Shown here: positions 20,194 to 30,869 of the stretch, one piece after another
Layout of the letters: the number at the start of each line of letters is the position of its first letter
How positions within the stretch are numbered: position 1 is the first letter of the stretch
NCBI RefSeq assembly: GCF_000590885.1
Contig: NZ_JFHN01000063.1
Coordinates: 118,653 to 182,652 of the forward strand
Length of the DNA: 64,000 nt
Direction: 5' to 3'
DNA from: Erwinia mallotivora
GTDB taxonomy: Bacteria > Pseudomonadota > Gammaproteobacteria > Enterobacterales > Enterobacteriaceae
Made by a program: the position numbers and the translations under genes
Notes under the pieces: model-generated
What the model saw: the letters and a program-made list of their open reading frames with translations, nothing else
What the model was told of the DNA's origin: nothing
Database searches by the model: none

Positions 20194-23100
20194 ATGTTAC
20201 GTCTGATACTGGTTATGTTATTGGGCTGGGCACTGTACCAGCCCGTCTGTGCCGCCGCCGTCCCCACCGCAGCACAGCTCAAACAGACGCTTGAAGAAAC
20301 GCAAGCCAATAAAAACACGCCAAATCAGGCGGAAATTGTAGAAAGCTTACAGTCAGCGCTCAACTGGCTGGATGAACTACAAAAATCGCAGGCTAACGCC
20401 AGTGATTATCAGCAAATCATCGACAACTTCCCCAAACTGTCTCGCGAACTACGGCAGCAGATAACCGCCCTGGCCGACAGCCCAAAAACGGTGCGCAGCA
20501 CGATGACCGCCTCTGAACTGGATCAGGAGATCCTTCAGGTGAGCAGTCAGTTGCTGGAAGAGAGGCGATTGTCGCAGCAGGAACAGGACCACGTCAGGGA
20601 TATCAGCGATTCGCTGGCGCAGTTGCCTCAACAACAGACTGAAGCCAGGCGTGCGCTTAACGAGATTGAACGGCGACTTCAGGGACAACCACCCGCCGCG
20701 ACCCCACTGGCGCAAGCGCAACTAGCTGCCCGTCAGGCGGAGTCGGCAGCCAGAAAGGCGCGGGTGGATGAGCTGGAGCTGGCACAGCTTTCGGCTAACA
20801 ACCGCCAGGAACTGGCACGTATGCGCAGCGAGTATCATCAGCAGCGAGCCAGCCAGCTGGACAGCGGATTACAGGAGCTGCGCAACCAACTTAACAGCCG
20901 CCGTCAGCAGGAAGCCGAGCAGGCTCTGGAGAAAACCGAGCAGCTGGCAGAAAACAGCGGCGACCTGCCTGAAAATATCAGCAAACAGTTTCGCATCAAC
21001 CGCGAGTTGTCCGAAGCGCTGAACCAACAGGCTCAGCAGATGAGTCTGGTGGTTTCACAGCAGCGCACGGCGGTAAATCAGACCATGCAGGTCCGCCAGG
21101 CGCTGGATACCCTTCGCGAGCAGTCACAGTGGCTGGGCGTTTCTAATGTGCTGGGTGAGGCGCTGCGTGCACAGGTCGCCCGGCTACCGGAAATGCCCAA
21201 GTCGCAGCAGTTGGACAGTGAAATGGGCCAGCTGCGCGTGCAACGTCTGCATTATGAAGATCTGCTGGAACGGCAGCAGCAGCTGCTGATGGCCAGACAG
21301 GATGACGGTAGTCCGCTAACCAGTGATCAACGCAGGATCCTCACCGCGCAGATCAAAACCCAGCGCGAACTGCTCGGATCGCTCCTCTCCGGCAGCGACA
21401 ATCTGATCCTCGAAGTGACCAAGCTGAAAGTGTCGAATGGTCAGTTACAGGATGCCTTGCGCGAGGTGCGGGAAGCCACCCACCGCTACCTGTTCTGGAC
21501 GGCGGATGTCAGCCCATTGAGTCTCAGCTTTCCACTGGATGTGATGCGCGATCTGAAAACCCTGCTGTCCCTGGACACCCTTGGGCAGCTGGGTGGCGCG
21601 CTGGTGATGATGTCTACCAGCCAGGAAACCATATTGCCGATCCTTGGCGCTCTGTTGCTGGTCGGCTTCAGTCTCAGTTCACGTCGCCACTATCGTGACT
21701 TCCTTAACCGCTCAGCCAGTAAAGTTGGCAAGGTCACTCAGGATAAATTTGCGCTGACCCTGCGCACCGTGTTCTGGTCAATTCTGGTGGCCCTTCCCCT
21801 GCCGGTGCTGTGGATGGCATTGGGCTACGGTCTGCAACACGCCTGGCCTTACCCGATTGCCGTCGCGATCGGCGACGGCGTGACGGCTACCGTGCCTCTG
21901 CTGTGGGCCTTTATGATCAGTGCCGGATTCGCCCGCCAGAAGGGGTTGTTTATTGTTCATTTCCGCTGGCAGCAAAACCGGGTTGCCAGAGCGATGCGTT
22001 TTTACAGCCTGTGCGTCGGCTTTGTCGTGCCGCTGATTATGTTGCTGATTAGCTTTGATAATCTGGAAGACCGGCAGTTCTCCGCTACGCTGGGCAGACT
22101 CTGCTTCATTCTCATTTGCTGCGCACTGAGTCTGGTCACTATCAGCCTGAAACGCGCCGGTATCCCGCTGTACCTCGATAAAGAGGGCAATGGTCAGAAC
22201 TTTATCAGTAATGTGCTGTGGAATTTGTTGATTGGCATCCCGCTGATTGCCGCACTGGCATCCTGTACCGGTTACCTTGCAACCGCACAGGCGCTGCTGG
22301 CAAGACTGGAAACCTCGGTCGCCATCTGGTTTCTGTTGCTGGTGATTTACCACATCATTCGCCGCTGGATGCTGATCCAACGGCGACGAATTGCCTTTGA
22401 CAGGGCGCGAACACGTCGGGCAGACATTCTTGCTCAACGCGCCAGGGGCGAAGAGGATGTTATCGCCGCCCAGCATAACTCTGATGTGCCGGATATGGAT
22501 GAGCCGGTTGTCGATTTGGATACCATCAGCGCCCAGTCGCTGCGCCTGGTTCGCTCAATCCTGACGCTGATTGCGCTGGTGTCAGTTATCGTTCTGTGGT
22601 CAGAAATTCACTCCGCCTTCGGCTTTCTGGAGAATATTAATCTGTGGGATGTCAGCACCACCGTACAGGGCGTGGAGAGTCTGCAACCCATCACGCTCGG
22701 CTCAGTGCTGATCGCCATTCTGGTGCTGATCATCACCACCCAGTTGGTGAGAAATATGCCCGCCCTGCTTGAGCTGGCTCTGCTGCAACACCTTAATCTG
22801 ACCCCCGGCACCGGCTATGCCATCACCACCGTCACCAAATATCTGCTGATCCTGTTCGGTGGTCTGATGGGCTTCTCAATGATCGGCATCGACTGGTCGA
22901 AGCTGCAATGGCTGGTCGCCGCACTGGGTGTCGGGCTGGGCTTTGGTTTGCAGGAGATTTTCGCCAACTTTATTTCCGGCCTGATTATTCTGTTTGAGAA
23001 ACCCATTCGCATCGGCGATACCGTGACCATCCGCGATCTGACCGGTAGCATCACGCGTATCAATACCCGTGCCACCACCATTACCGACTGGGACCGTAAA

Positions 23101-23529
23101 GAGATTATTGTGCCGAACAAGGCCTTTATCACCGAACAGTTTATTAACTGGTCCCTTTCTGACTCGGTCACCAGGGTGGTGCTGACCATTCCGGCTGCGG
23201 CGGAGGCTGACAGCGAAGAAGTCACCAGGGTGTTGCTGACCGCCGCAGAACGTTGCCAGTATGTGCTGGATGTCCCGCAGCCGGAGGCCTGGCTGGTTGA
23301 TTTACAACAGGGAATTCAGTTATTCGAATTGCGCATTCATGCCGCAGAAATGGGACACCGTATGCCACTGCGCCACGATCTGCATCAGTTGATACTGCGC
23401 GGCTATCAGGAACAGGGTCTGGAAATGCCGTTCCCACCATTCCAGGTAAGAATGGAAACAATCGGCCGCAAAGTAGCGACTAACCCGGCAGCACCTGCTG
23501 CCCGAACTTATCGCTCGGGTGGGTTGTAA
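20194..23529 (+). CDS. mscM: MscM (YjeP), large MscS-family mechanosensitive channel
   Basis: 1111 aa from ATG 20194. Signal peptide (MLRLILVMLLGWALYQPVCA), a long periplasmic coiled-coil-rich domain (about 25-460, many Gln/Glu/Ala heptads), a block of transmembrane helices (about 490-860), and the C-terminal MscS core with ALGVGLGFGLQEIFANFISG and LFEKPIRIGDTVTI. It opens at modest membrane tension to give miniconductance. The start was chosen after the psd stop; earlier in-frame codons lie inside psd. Confidence 0.95.
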   Translation: MLRLILVMLLGWALYQPVCAAAVPTAAQLKQTLEETQANKNTPNQAEIVESLQSALNWLDELQKSQANASDYQQIIDNFPKLSRELRQQITALADSPKTVRSTMTASELDQEILQVSSQLLEERRLSQQEQDHVRDISDSLAQLPQQQTEARRALNEIERRLQGQPPAATPLAQAQLAARQAESAARKARVDELELAQLSANNRQELARMRSEYHQQRASQLDSGLQELRNQLNSRRQQEAEQALEKTEQLAENSGDLPENISKQFRINRELSEALNQQAQQMSLVVSQQRTAVNQTMQVRQALDTLREQSQWLGVSNVLGEALRAQVARLPEMPKSQQLDSEMGQLRVQRLHYEDLLERQQQLLMARQDDGSPLTSDQRRILTAQIKTQRELLGSLLSGSDNLILEVTKLKVSNGQLQDALREVREATHRYLFWTADVSPLSLSFPLDVMRDLKTLLSLDTLGQLGGALVMMSTSQETILPILGALLLVGFSLSSRRHYRDFLNRSASKVGKVTQDKFALTLRTVFWSILVALPLPVLWMALGYGLQHAWPYPIAVAIGDGVTATVPLLWAFMISAGFARQKGLFIVHFRWQQNRVARAMRFYSLCVGFVVPLIMLLISFDNLEDRQFSATLGRLCFILICCALSLVTISLKRAGIPLYLDKEGNGQNFISNVLWNLLIGIPLIAALASCTGYLATAQALLARLETSVAIWFLLLVIYHIIRRWMLIQRRRIAFDRARTRRADILAQRARGEEDVIAAQHNSDVPDMDEPVVDLDTISAQSLRLVRSILTLIALVSVIVLWSEIHSAFGFLENINLWDVSTTVQGVESLQPITLGSVLIAILVLIITTQLVRNMPALLELALLQHLNLTPGTGYAITTVTKYLLILFGGLMGFSMIGIDWSKLQWLVAALGVGLGFGLQEIFANFISGLIILFEKPIRIGDTVTIRDLTGSITRINTRATTITDWDRKEIIVPNKAFITEQFINWSLSDSVTRVVLTIPAAAEADSEEVTRVLLTAAERCQYVLDVPQPEAWLVDLQQGIQLFELRIHAAEMGHRMPLRHDLHQLILRGYQEQGLEMPFPPFQVRMETIGRKVATNPAAPAARTYRSGGL

Positions 23530-23538
23530 GGCGGCTGG

Positions 23539-23562
23539 CTCAGGGAGAGCATTATCCCTGAG
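23539..23562. terminator. Bidirectional hairpin between mscM and epmA
   Basis: CTCAGGGA / TCCCTGAG with an 8-nt loop lies between the convergent mscM and epmA stops. No long T-run is present on either side, so termination strength is uncertain. Confidence 0.6.
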
Positions 23563-23572
23563 CGGCTCACCA

Positions 23573-24550
23573 TCAACAGCGATCGACTGAAAACGCGATC
23601 ACCTCACTGAGCTGTGACGCTTTCAGTGCCAGCATCACCATGCGATCCACCCCCAGCGCCACACCGGAGCACTCCGGCATACCATGCGCCAGGGCGTCAA
23701 GCAGATAGCTGTCAATCGGCTGCTGAGGCAGACCACGGGCGGCGCGTTTGCGGTTATCCTGCTCAAAACGCTGGCGCTGTTCGCGGCTGTCGGTCAGTTC
23801 ACGAAAACCATTGGCTAATTCCATTCCCCTGAAATAGACCTCAAAACGCTGAGCTACCCGATGATCTTCCGTACTGATCTCCGCCAGGGCCGCCTGAGTT
23901 GCCGGAAAGTGATAAACGAAGGCCGGCTTTTCTTTACCAATCTGTGGTTCAACCCCGATGACAAACAGCAGTTGCAGCAGGGTATCGCGATCTTCTTCCC
24001 GGTTAGCCAGGTCGCCCACGCCCAGCCTGTCGGCTACCTCGCGCAGCTGGGCCTTATCGGCCGACAGCGGATCAATCTCCAGATGACGGATAAACGCCTG
24101 CTGATAGGAAAGCGTTTCCGCCGGGGCACATTCCAGCACCTGCTGAAGCAGATCGTCCACTTCATTCATTAACCGGTACATATCGTAATGCGGCCGATAC
24201 CATTCCAGCATGGTGAATTCGGGATTGTGATGGCGTCCGGCTTCTTCATTACGAAAACTGCGGCACAGCTGGAAAATGGGGCCACTGCCCGCAGCCAGCA
24301 GACGCTTCATATGGTATTCCGGGCTGGTCATCAGATAGAGATCCAGGCCGTCAGCGGCTCCCGGACCCACAAAGCGCGTCTGAAAAGGAAACAGATGGAT
24401 ATCGGTCACAGTCGCCTGACTCATCGCCGGGGTTTCTACTTCCAGCACCCCACGATCGGCAAAAAAGCGCCGTATTTCAGCGATAATTGCCGCCCGTTTT
24501 AATAAATTGGCGATGGGCGCGCTCGGCAACCAACTGGCCGTATCGCTCAT
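23573..24550 (-). CDS. epmA: EpmA (GenX/PoxA), EF-P--(R)-beta-lysine ligase
   Basis: 325 aa, the same as the E. coli protein. It is a lysyl-tRNA synthetase catalytic core without the anticodon-binding domain. Class II motif 2 is [18 protein letters not shown] (about 100-118) and motif 3 includes [12 protein letters not shown] near the C-terminus. It attaches (R)-beta-lysine, made by EpmB, to Lys34 of EF-P; epmB and efp lie about 5 kb downstream in the same window. Divergent from frdA. Confidence 0.96.
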   Translation of the reverse strand: MSDTASWLPSAPIANLLKRAAIIAEIRRFFADRGVLEVETPAMSQATVTDIHLFPFQTRFVGPGAADGLDLYLMTSPEYHMKRLLAAGSGPIFQLCRSFRNEEAGRHHNPEFTMLEWYRPHYDMYRLMNEVDDLLQQVLECAPAETLSYQQAFIRHLEIDPLSADKAQLREVADRLGVGDLANREEDRDTLLQLLFVIGVEPQIGKEKPAFVYHFPATQAALAEISTEDHRVAQRFEVYFRGMELANGFRELTDSREQRQRFEQDNRKRAARGLPQQPIDSYLLDALAHGMPECSGVALGVDRMVMLALKASQLSEVIAFSVDRC

Positions 24551-24822
24551 AGTTTCTACTCCTCATTTAGCAGGGTGAAGCAGTCTACCCGAGCAGGCAG
24601 CGACAAACAAATCTGTGTGGATAAATTAAGCATCGTCGTTTATCGCCTGCGCAGCAAGCGACGCGCTGCGGTAAAAAACGCAGGAACGATCGTATTTTTG
24701 ACGCTTATTTCGCACGCAAATACCTGAGCACATCAAGTTTGCAGTTAACCGGCAGTCTTATACTGTCCACCCCGGAAACAGGGGACTTTCCCCTCATCCT
24801 CTATTCTGACAGGAAGAACATC

Positions 24823-26607
24823 GTGCAAACTTATACTGCCGATCTGGTGATTGTCGGCGCTGGCGGGGCGGGACTCCGCGCAGCTATCGCCGCGGCTGAA
24901 GCAAACCCAACCCTGGCTATTGCTCTGGTTTCCAAAGTTTATCCTATGCGCAGCCACACCGTAGCGGCAGAAGGCGGTTCTGCTGCGGTCACCCAGGATC
25001 ATGACAGTTTTGATCTGCACTTTCAGGATACGGTTTCAGGGGGTGACTGGCTTTGTGAGCAGGATGTGGTGGACTATTTTGTCGAACACTGCCCGCAGGA
25101 GATGGCTCAGCTGGAAATATGGGGCTGCCCCTGGAGCCGTCGCCCGGATGGGTCGGTTAACGTAAGGCGTTTTGGCGGTATGAAGATCGAACGAACCTGG
25201 TTCGCCGCCGACAAAACCGGCTTTCACATGTTGCACACGCTGTTCCAGACCTCGCTGAAATATCCACAAATCACCCGCTTTGATGAGCATTTTGTCCTCG
25301 ACCTGTTGGTGGATGAGGGGCAGGCTCGCGGGCTGGTAGCGATGAATATGATGGAGGGAACCCTGCTACAGATCCATGCGGGCGCGGTGGTACTGGCAAC
25401 CGGCGGCGCAGGAAGGGTCTATCGCTACAACACCAACGGCGGCATTGTCACCGGGGACGGTATGGGGATGGCTTTACGTCATGGTATTGCGCTTCGTGAT
25501 ATGGAGTTTGTGCAGTATCACCCCACCGGCCTCCCAGGCTCTGGCATTCTGATGACCGAAGGCTGTCGCGGCGAAGGTGGCATCATGGTGAATAAGGATG
25601 GCTATCGTTATTTACAGGATTACGGCCTTGGCCCGGAAACGCCTCTCGGCCAACCTAAAAACAAATATATGGAGCTGGGACCAAGGGACAAAGTTTCTCA
25701 GGCTTTCTGGCACGAATCGCAGAAGGGACGCACCATCCATACCCCGCGTGGTGAAGTGGTTTATCTTGACCTCCGCCATCTTGGAGAGAAGAAACTACAG
25801 GAGCGCCTGCCGTTTATTTGCGAATTGAGTAAAGCCTACGTTGGCGTCGATCCGGTTACCAGCCCCATTCCCATCCGTCCCACGGCACACTACACGATGG
25901 GTGGCATCGAAACCGATGCCCGGTGTGAAACCCGGATCCGCGGCCTGTTTGCAGTGGGTGAATGTTCCTCGGTGGGACTGCACGGTGCCAATCGTCTTGG
26001 TTCTAATTCGCTGGCTGAACTGGTGGTCTTCGGGCGACTGGCCGGAGAGACTGCCGCCGCACGGGCGCTGGAAAACAACAAAACCGCGACGACCAGCCTG
26101 CAAGCCCAGGCCAGAGACTGTGAACGGCGGCTGAAAGGGCTGGTTAACCAACAGGGGGACGAAAGCTGGTCCCGGCTTCGCGATGAGATGGGCCAGACTA
26201 TGGAAGAAGGCTGCGGCATCTATCGCACCCCGGAGCTGATGGAAAAAACCATCAATAAACTGGCCGAGCTGAAAGAGCGTTTCAGCCGGGTACGCATCAG
26301 CGATACCTCAAGCGTTTTCAACACCCAGTTGCTTTACAGCATTGAGCTGGGCCACGGGCTGGATGTCGCTGAATGCATGGCCCATTCTGCCTTCCAGCGT
26401 AAAGAGTCCCGTGGCGCGCATCAGCGGCTTGATGAAGGCTGCACACAACGCGACGACACGCATTTTCTCAAACATTCTCTCAGTTTCTTCAATCCACAGG
26501 GCGCACCCACCATTGCCTGGGACGAGGTCAACATTACCCGTCTGCCACCGGCAAAACGTGTCTACGGTGCCGAAGCAGAAAGTAAGGAGAGCAGTCAGCA
26601 TGTCTGA
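24823..26607 (+). CDS. frdA: FrdA, fumarate reductase flavoprotein subunit
   Basis: 594 aa from GTG 24823 (AGGAAG 6 nt upstream), which aligns with the E. coli start; an upstream in-frame codon at 24739 is less likely. FAD-binding [19 protein letters not shown], covalent-FAD histidine in [15 protein letters not shown], and the active-site arginine region [15 protein letters not shown] are present. It reduces fumarate in anaerobic respiration at the inner face of the membrane. frdA overlaps frdB by 8 nt. I see no convincing FNR palindrome upstream. Confidence 0.97.
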   Translation: MQTYTADLVIVGAGGAGLRAAIAAAEANPTLAIALVSKVYPMRSHTVAAEGGSAAVTQDHDSFDLHFQDTVSGGDWLCEQDVVDYFVEHCPQEMAQLEIWGCPWSRRPDGSVNVRRFGGMKIERTWFAADKTGFHMLHTLFQTSLKYPQITRFDEHFVLDLLVDEGQARGLVAMNMMEGTLLQIHAGAVVLATGGAGRVYRYNTNGGIVTGDGMGMALRHGIALRDMEFVQYHPTGLPGSGILMTEGCRGEGGIMVNKDGYRYLQDYGLGPETPLGQPKNKYMELGPRDKVSQAFWHESQKGRTIHTPRGEVVYLDLRHLGEKKLQERLPFICELSKAYVGVDPVTSPIPIRPTAHYTMGGIETDARCETRIRGLFAVGECSSVGLHGANRLGSNSLAELVVFGRLAGETAAARALENNKTATTSLQAQARDCERRLKGLVNQQGDESWSRLRDEMGQTMEEGCGIYRTPELMEKTINKLAELKERFSRVRISDTSSVFNTQLLYSIELGHGLDVAECMAHSAFQRKESRGAHQRLDEGCTQRDDTHFLKHSLSFFNPQGAPTIAWDEVNITRLPPAKRVYGAEAESKESSQHV

Positions 26608-27334
26608 ACTACCTCGCTGTAAAATTGAAATCCAGCGCTACAACCCGGAAACAGACAAGGTCCCGCGCAGCGAATTTTTCGATGTGCCGTGGGACGAACA
26701 GACCTCACTGCTCGATGCGCTGGGCTATATCAAAGACAATCTGGCGTTTGATCTCTCTTATCGCTGGTCATGCAGGATGGCTATTTGCGGCTCCTGCGGC
26801 ATGATGGTCGACAACGTGCCGAAGCTGGCCTGTAAGACCTTTTTGCGTCATTACCCGAACGGAATGCGTGTCGAGCCGCTGGCTCACTTTCCAGTCGAAC
26901 GCGACCTGGTCGTCGATATGAGCCGCTTTATTGAGAGTCTGGAAGCCATCAGACCTTATATTATCGGCAGCCATCAGGATGCCAGCCGTGGGCCGGGCAA
27001 GCAGACGCCGGGACAAATGGCGAAGTACCATCAGTTTTCCAGCTGTATCAACTGCGGGCTGTGTTATGCGGCCTGTCCACAGTTTGGCCTGAATCCGGAA
27101 TTTATTGGCCCTGCGGCCATCACCCTCGCCCACCGCTATAACCTAGACAGCCGTGATCGCGGCAAGCGTCAGCGTATGCCCCTGCTGAACAGCGACAATG
27201 GCGTCTGGCCCTGCACCTTTGTCGGCTACTGCTCGGAAGTCTGTCCGAAACACGCCGATCCGGCGGCTGCCATCCAACAGAGCAAAGTTGAAAGTGCCAA
27301 AGACTTTATGATTGCAACCCTGAGGCCTCAGTAA
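26600..27334 (+). CDS. frdB: FrdB, fumarate reductase iron-sulfur subunit
   Basis: 244 aa, the same length as in E. coli. The N-terminal plant-type [2Fe-2S] site is [12 protein letters not shown] plus a later Cys. The C-terminal cluster motifs are [12 protein letters not shown] ([4Fe-4S]) and [17 protein letters not shown] ([3Fe-4S] plus the last 4Fe ligand). It carries electrons from menaquinol at FrdCD to FrdA. The start ATG lies inside the last 8 nt of frdA. Confidence 0.97.
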   Translation: MSELPRCKIEIQRYNPETDKVPRSEFFDVPWDEQTSLLDALGYIKDNLAFDLSYRWSCRMAICGSCGMMVDNVPKLACKTFLRHYPNGMRVEPLAHFPVERDLVVDMSRFIESLEAIRPYIIGSHQDASRGPGKQTPGQMAKYHQFSSCINCGLCYAACPQFGLNPEFIGPAAITLAHRYNLDSRDRGKRQRMPLLNSDNGVWPCTFVGYCSEVCPKHADPAAAIQQSKVESAKDFMIATLRPQ

Positions 27335-27344
27335 GGAGCGCGTG

Positions 27345-27749
27345 ATGACCACCAAACGTAATGCTTATCATCGCCCGATGGCCGCCAGTTGGTGGCAAAA
27401 ATCGGGCTTTTACCGTTTTTACATGCTGCGGGAGGGCACCGCCATTCCGGCGCTGTGGTTCAGCATTGAGCTGATTAGCGGGCTGTTTGCACTTAAGCAT
27501 GGCGCAGAAAGCTGGCAGGGTTTTGTCACCTTCCTTCAGCACCCGGTGGTACTGCTGCTGAATATTTTCTCACTGGCGGCGGCACTGCTGCACAGTAAAA
27601 CCTGGTTTGAGCTGGCACCGAAAGCGGCGGTAATCGTTATTGGTGATAAAAAACTATCGCCGGAACCGATCATTAAAGCGCTGTGGGCAGTAACGATCGT
27701 CGTCAGCGTTGTCGTGCTGATCGCGACTTTTCTCCAGGAGGTACGATGA
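27345..27749 (+). CDS. frdC: FrdC, fumarate reductase membrane anchor
   Basis: 134 aa from ATG 27345 (AAGGAG 6 nt upstream). The start [12 protein letters not shown] and the [18 protein letters not shown] segment match the family. Three transmembrane helices (about 29-52, 63-86, 105-130). With FrdD it binds menaquinol and anchors FrdAB. It overlaps frdD by 4 nt (ATGA). Confidence 0.96.
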   Translation: MTTKRNAYHRPMAASWWQKSGFYRFYMLREGTAIPALWFSIELISGLFALKHGAESWQGFVTFLQHPVVLLLNIFSLAAALLHSKTWFELAPKAAVIVIGDKKLSPEPIIKALWAVTIVVSVVVLIATFLQEVR

Positions 27750-28099
27750 AAACAACCACTACCCGTTCTGATGAACCGCTGTTCTGGGGCCTGTTTGGTG
27801 CCGGTGGCATGTGGGCAGCCATCGTTTCTCCGGTGCTGGTGCTGCTTATTGGTGTGCTGCTGCCGCTGGGTGTTGGCAGGCAGGCGCTGAGCTACGAACG
27901 CATTCTGGATTTTGCCGGGAGCTGGCCGGGCCGGGGGCTGATTTTTCTCGCTATTGTGCTGCCCTTATGGTGCGCGCTCCACCGTCTTCATCACGCCATG
28001 CACGATCTGAAAATCCACATCCCGGCTGGCAAATGGGTATTTTACGGGCTGGCCGCCATTCTGACCGTCGTTGCCGCCATCGGCGTGTTAACCCTGTAA
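27746..28099 (+). CDS. frdD: FrdD, fumarate reductase membrane anchor
   Basis: 117 aa from ATG 27746, with CAGGAGG 5 nt upstream. Three transmembrane helices; [13 protein letters not shown] near residue 80 is the conserved FrdD segment near the quinol site. Last gene of frdABCD. In E. coli ampC follows; here blc follows directly and ampC is missing. Confidence 0.95.
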   Translation: MKTTTTRSDEPLFWGLFGAGGMWAAIVSPVLVLLIGVLLPLGVGRQALSYERILDFAGSWPGRGLIFLAIVLPLWCALHRLHHAMHDLKIHIPAGKWVFYGLAAILTVVAAIGVLTL

Positions 28100-28173
28100 A
28101 TCTCAGGCGGCACGCCTGCCGCCTGGGTGAAAAACACCTATACTCAGGCTGTTCAATAATAAAGGAATAGCTT

Positions 28174-28698
28174 ATGTCTCTGTGGAAAATGCTGGCCGCA
28201 GGCGCTGGCGCACTGCTTTCCGTTGCCTGTAGCACCACCCCGCCGAAAGGCGTCGTCCCCATCGAAGGATTTAACGCCTCGCTCTATCTGGGTAGCTGGT
28301 ACGAAATCGCCAGGCTCGACCACAGCTTTGAGCGCGGTCTGGAACAGGTGACGGCGACCTACAGCAAGCGCGACGACGGTGGCCTGAAGGTGGTAAATCG
28401 TGGCTATAACGTCAAAAAACAGCGCTGGCAGGAAAGCACGGGTAAAGCTTACTTTACGGCATCACCCAGCCGGGCATCACTTAAGGTGTCGTTTTTTGGT
28501 CCGTTTTATGGTGGCTACAACGTGATAGCGCTGGACAAAGACTATCAGTATGCACTGGTCTGCGGTCCGAATCGCAATTATCTGTGGATCCTTTCGCGAC
28601 AGCCACAGCTGCCGGAGCAGGTCAAAGAACAGCTGCTCACACAGGCCCGACAGGCCGGGTTTGACGTGACTAAATTGATTTGGGTAACACAGAAGTGA
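28174..28698 (+). CDS. blc: Blc, outer-membrane lipocalin lipoprotein
   Basis: 174 aa. Lipoprotein signal with the lipobox LSVAC (Cys about 19) and a Ser-Thr-Thr tail, which favours outer-membrane sorting. Lipocalin signature LGSWYEIARLDHSFERG, then VVNRGYNVKKQRW and ALVCGPNRNYLWILSR. It binds fatty acids or lysophospholipids and is linked to stationary-phase envelope maintenance in E. coli. It is followed by a strong terminator. Confidence 0.95.
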   Translation: MSLWKMLAAGAGALLSVACSTTPPKGVVPIEGFNASLYLGSWYEIARLDHSFERGLEQVTATYSKRDDGGLKVVNRGYNVKKQRWQESTGKAYFTASPSRASLKVSFFGPFYGGYNVIALDKDYQYALVCGPNRNYLWILSRQPQLPEQVKEQLLTQARQAGFDVTKLIWVTQK

Positions 28699-28701
28699 GA
28701 T

Positions 28702-28733
28702 AACGCCGGTGCGATGAAAGCACCGGCGTTTTG
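28702..28733 (+). terminator. Terminator after blc
   Basis: AACGCCGGTGC / GCACCGGCGTT with a 7-nt loop (arms 28702-28712 and 28720-28730), followed by TTTG. It sits between the convergent blc and ecnB ends. Confidence 0.85.
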
Positions 28734-28868
28734 CTACTGAGCGCTGCGCTGAATGGCACGACCACCGGCTGATACATCTTCACCCACACCACGCGTGGTG
28801 TTGCAGGCAGTCAGCGCGGATGAGAGCACCAGAACGGAAAAGATAGCCACAATACTTTTCTTCAACAT
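28734..28868 (-). CDS. ecnB: EcnB, entericidin B lipoprotein (toxin-like)
   Basis: 44 aa. [20 protein letters not shown] is followed by the lipobox cysteine and [14 protein letters not shown], nearly the E. coli EcnB sequence. In E. coli EcnB is a small membrane lipoprotein proposed to promote lysis in stationary phase, countered by EcnA. The C-terminal tail is a little shorter than in E. coli. Confidence 0.92.
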   Translation of the reverse strand: MLKKSIVAIFSVLVLSSALTACNTTRGVGEDVSAGGRAIQRSAQ

Positions 28869-28958
28869 GACAATGTCCTTTTAACCAGAAGTAAGATACA
28901 GCAACTAAAGCATAGCTGTAATTTGGTCGGACGCGCACATTGCGTACAGTAAAAGTGT

Positions 28959-29090
28959 TCAGCTGGCGGCGTGCGAAATAGCACCGCCCAGATGCTGAAC
29001 ATCCTCACCAAAGCCATGAAAAGTGTTACAAGCGCTCAGCGCGCTGGAGATCATCATTGCCACTGCGATAAAGAGTATCCGCTTCGTCAT
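28959..29090 (-). CDS. ecnA: EcnA, entericidin A lipoprotein (antidote-like)
   Basis: 43 aa from ATG 29090 (MTKRILFIAVAMMISSALSA, then the lipobox cysteine and NTFHGFGEDVQHLGGAISHA). It matches E. coli EcnA in length and motif. It lies upstream of ecnB on the same strand with about 90 nt between them, the standard order after efp. A longer in-frame start at 29141 would overlap the efp terminator and is unlikely. Confidence 0.9.
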   Translation of the reverse strand: MTKRILFIAVAMMISSALSACNTFHGFGEDVQHLGGAISHAAS

Positions 29091-29112
29091 CTGCTCAGAC
29101 CCACATAGCCGT

Positions 29113-29135
29113 AAAAAGGGCCTGAGAACAGGCCC
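29113..29135 (-). terminator. Terminator after efp
   Basis: On the minus strand GGGCCTG-ttct-CAGGCCC is followed by a U5 run. It lies 10 nt past the efp stop and before ecnA. Confidence 0.85.
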
Positions 29136-29145
29136 GATCATGCGC

Positions 29146-29712
29146 TTATTTTACGCGAGAGACATATTCAGCAGAACGGGTGTCAACTTTGATCACTTCG
29201 CCAATCTGCACAAACAGGGGCACTTTGACCACGGCACCCGTAGAGAGGGTGGCAGGTTTACCGCCAGTACCAGCCGTGTCCCCTTTCAGACCTGGATCGG
29301 TATCCACAACTTCCAGCTCGACGAAGTTGGGGGGCAATACCTGAATAGGCTTACCATTCCACAGGGTCACGATACATTCGGCGTTGTCGAGCAGCCATTT
29401 CGCCGCATCACCTACGGTTTTAGCTTCAACAGGGTGCTGCTCGAAAGTTTCAGGATGCATAAAATGGTAGAACTCACCGTCGTTGTACAGGTAGTTCAGG
29501 TTGGTATCCACTACGTCAGCACCTTCAGCCGAATCGGTAGACTTAAAGGTCTTCTCAACGCGGGAACCGGTCAGCAGACGACGCATTTTCACACGAGCAA
29601 ATGCCTGGCCTTTGCCGGGTTTGACGAACTCACTTGATTCGACAGCGTAAGGTTCGCCTTCGAACATGATTTTAAGACCGGGACGGAAATCGTTGCTAGA
29701 ATAAGTCGCCAT
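29146..29712 (-). CDS. efp: Elongation factor P
   Basis: 188 aa, full length. It begins [20 protein letters not shown]; the modified lysine is Lys34 in [13 protein letters not shown]. Three beta-barrel domains are expected from the length. It rescues ribosomes stalled on polyproline. The two modification genes, epmA and epmB, are both in the window; epmB is the divergent neighbour 41 nt away. Confidence 0.97.
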   Translation of the reverse strand: MATYSSNDFRPGLKIMFEGEPYAVESSEFVKPGKGQAFARVKMRRLLTGSRVEKTFKSTDSAEGADVVDTNLNYLYNDGEFYHFMHPETFEQHPVEAKTVGDAAKWLLDNAECIVTLWNGKPIQVLPPNFVELEVVDTDPGLKGDTAGTGGKPATLSTGAVVKVPLFVQIGEVIKVDTRSAEYVSRVK

Positions 29713-29753
29713 AAAGGCCCTCTACAATTTAATACTGGTACTTAGCCAAAAAA

Positions 29754-30782
29754 ATGGCAGACATTGTAACCCTAAACATCCCTTCGCGAGAAGAATGGTT
29801 GCATCAACTTGCAGATGTAATCACCGATCCAAATGAATTACTGCAACTTTTAGGCCTCGATTCGCACCCGACGCTGGCGATGGGCAGTGATGCGCGCCGC
29901 CTTTTTGCCTTGCGGGTACCGCGCGCCTTCGCCGCCAGAATGCAAAAAGGCGATCCACAAGATCCTCTCCTGCTTCAGGTGATCACCGCCCGTGAGGAAT
30001 TTATTGATGCTCCGGGTTACAGCACCGATCCACTCGATGAGCAGAGCAGCGTTGTGCCGGGTTTGTTACATAAATATCGTAACCGTGCGCTGTTACTGGT
30101 TAAAGGCGGCTGCGCCGTTAATTGTCGCTACTGTTTCCGCCGCCATTTTCCTTACTCTGATAACCAGGGCAACAAGCGCAACTGGCATCAGGCGCTGGAG
30201 TATATCCGACACCAGCCCGAACTGGATGAGATTATTTTCTCCGGCGGCGATCCGTTAATGGCGAAAGATGCCGAGCTGAGCTGGTTAATAGCTGAACTGG
30301 AACAGATCCCACATATTAAGAGGCTACGTATTCACAGCAGGCTGCCGGTGGTGATCCCCAGTCGTATCACCTTGTCGCTGTGTCAGCTTCTGGCGCAGTC
30401 CCGTCTGCAAGTGCTGCTGGTAACACATATCAACCATGCGCAGGAAATTGGTGACGAGCTGAGGGACGCTCTGCAACAGTTAAAACGCGCCGGGGTGACG
30501 CTACTGAATCAAAGCGTTCTGCTGCGTGGCATCAACGACCAGGCCAGTATCCTTGCTGCGCTGAGTAATGCCCTCTTTGATGCAGGCGTGCTGCCCTACT
30601 ACCTGCATGTACTGGATAAGGTGCAGGGCGCGGCACATTTTTGGGTTTCTGATGATGAAGCGCGAAGGATTATGCGCGAACTGTTAGGGCAGGTTTCTGG
30701 CTATCTGGTTCCGAAGCTGGCCAGAGAGATTGGCGGAGAGCCGGCAAAAACGCCGCTTGATTTGCAGTTGCGTCAGGTCTGA
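29754..30782 (+). CDS. epmB: EpmB, EF-P lysine 2,3-aminomutase-like radical SAM enzyme
   Basis: 342 aa. The radical SAM motif is CAVNCRYCFRRHFPY (about 121-135), followed by SGGDPLMAKD. The PLP lysine lies in the C-terminal HVLDKVQGAAHF segment. It makes (R)-beta-lysine for EpmA. It is divergent from efp with a very short shared promoter region (29713-29753). Confidence 0.96.
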   Translation: MADIVTLNIPSREEWLHQLADVITDPNELLQLLGLDSHPTLAMGSDARRLFALRVPRAFAARMQKGDPQDPLLLQVITAREEFIDAPGYSTDPLDEQSSVVPGLLHKYRNRALLLVKGGCAVNCRYCFRRHFPYSDNQGNKRNWHQALEYIRHQPELDEIIFSGGDPLMAKDAELSWLIAELEQIPHIKRLRIHSRLPVVIPSRITLSLCQLLAQSRLQVLLVTHINHAQEIGDELRDALQQLKRAGVTLLNQSVLLRGINDQASILAALSNALFDAGVLPYYLHVLDKVQGAAHFWVSDDEARRIMRELLGQVSGYLVPKLAREIGGEPAKTPLDLQLRQV

Positions 30783-30869
30783 ACCACCTAAAATTGTGTG
30801 CCCGGCAATCTGCAGAGGCGAATGCAGATTGATTCGCCCCTTAAACATCCATTCAGCCTGCCCGGTTTA

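Noticed and set aside
21778..22476. A 232-codon open frame opposite mscM
   Set aside because: Antisense shadow of a GC-rich membrane-protein gene; composition rich in Gln/His/Arg with no domain.
24700..24822. FNR site before frdA
   Set aside because: TTGAC-like halves are present but no TTGAT-N4-ATCAA arrangement is convincing.
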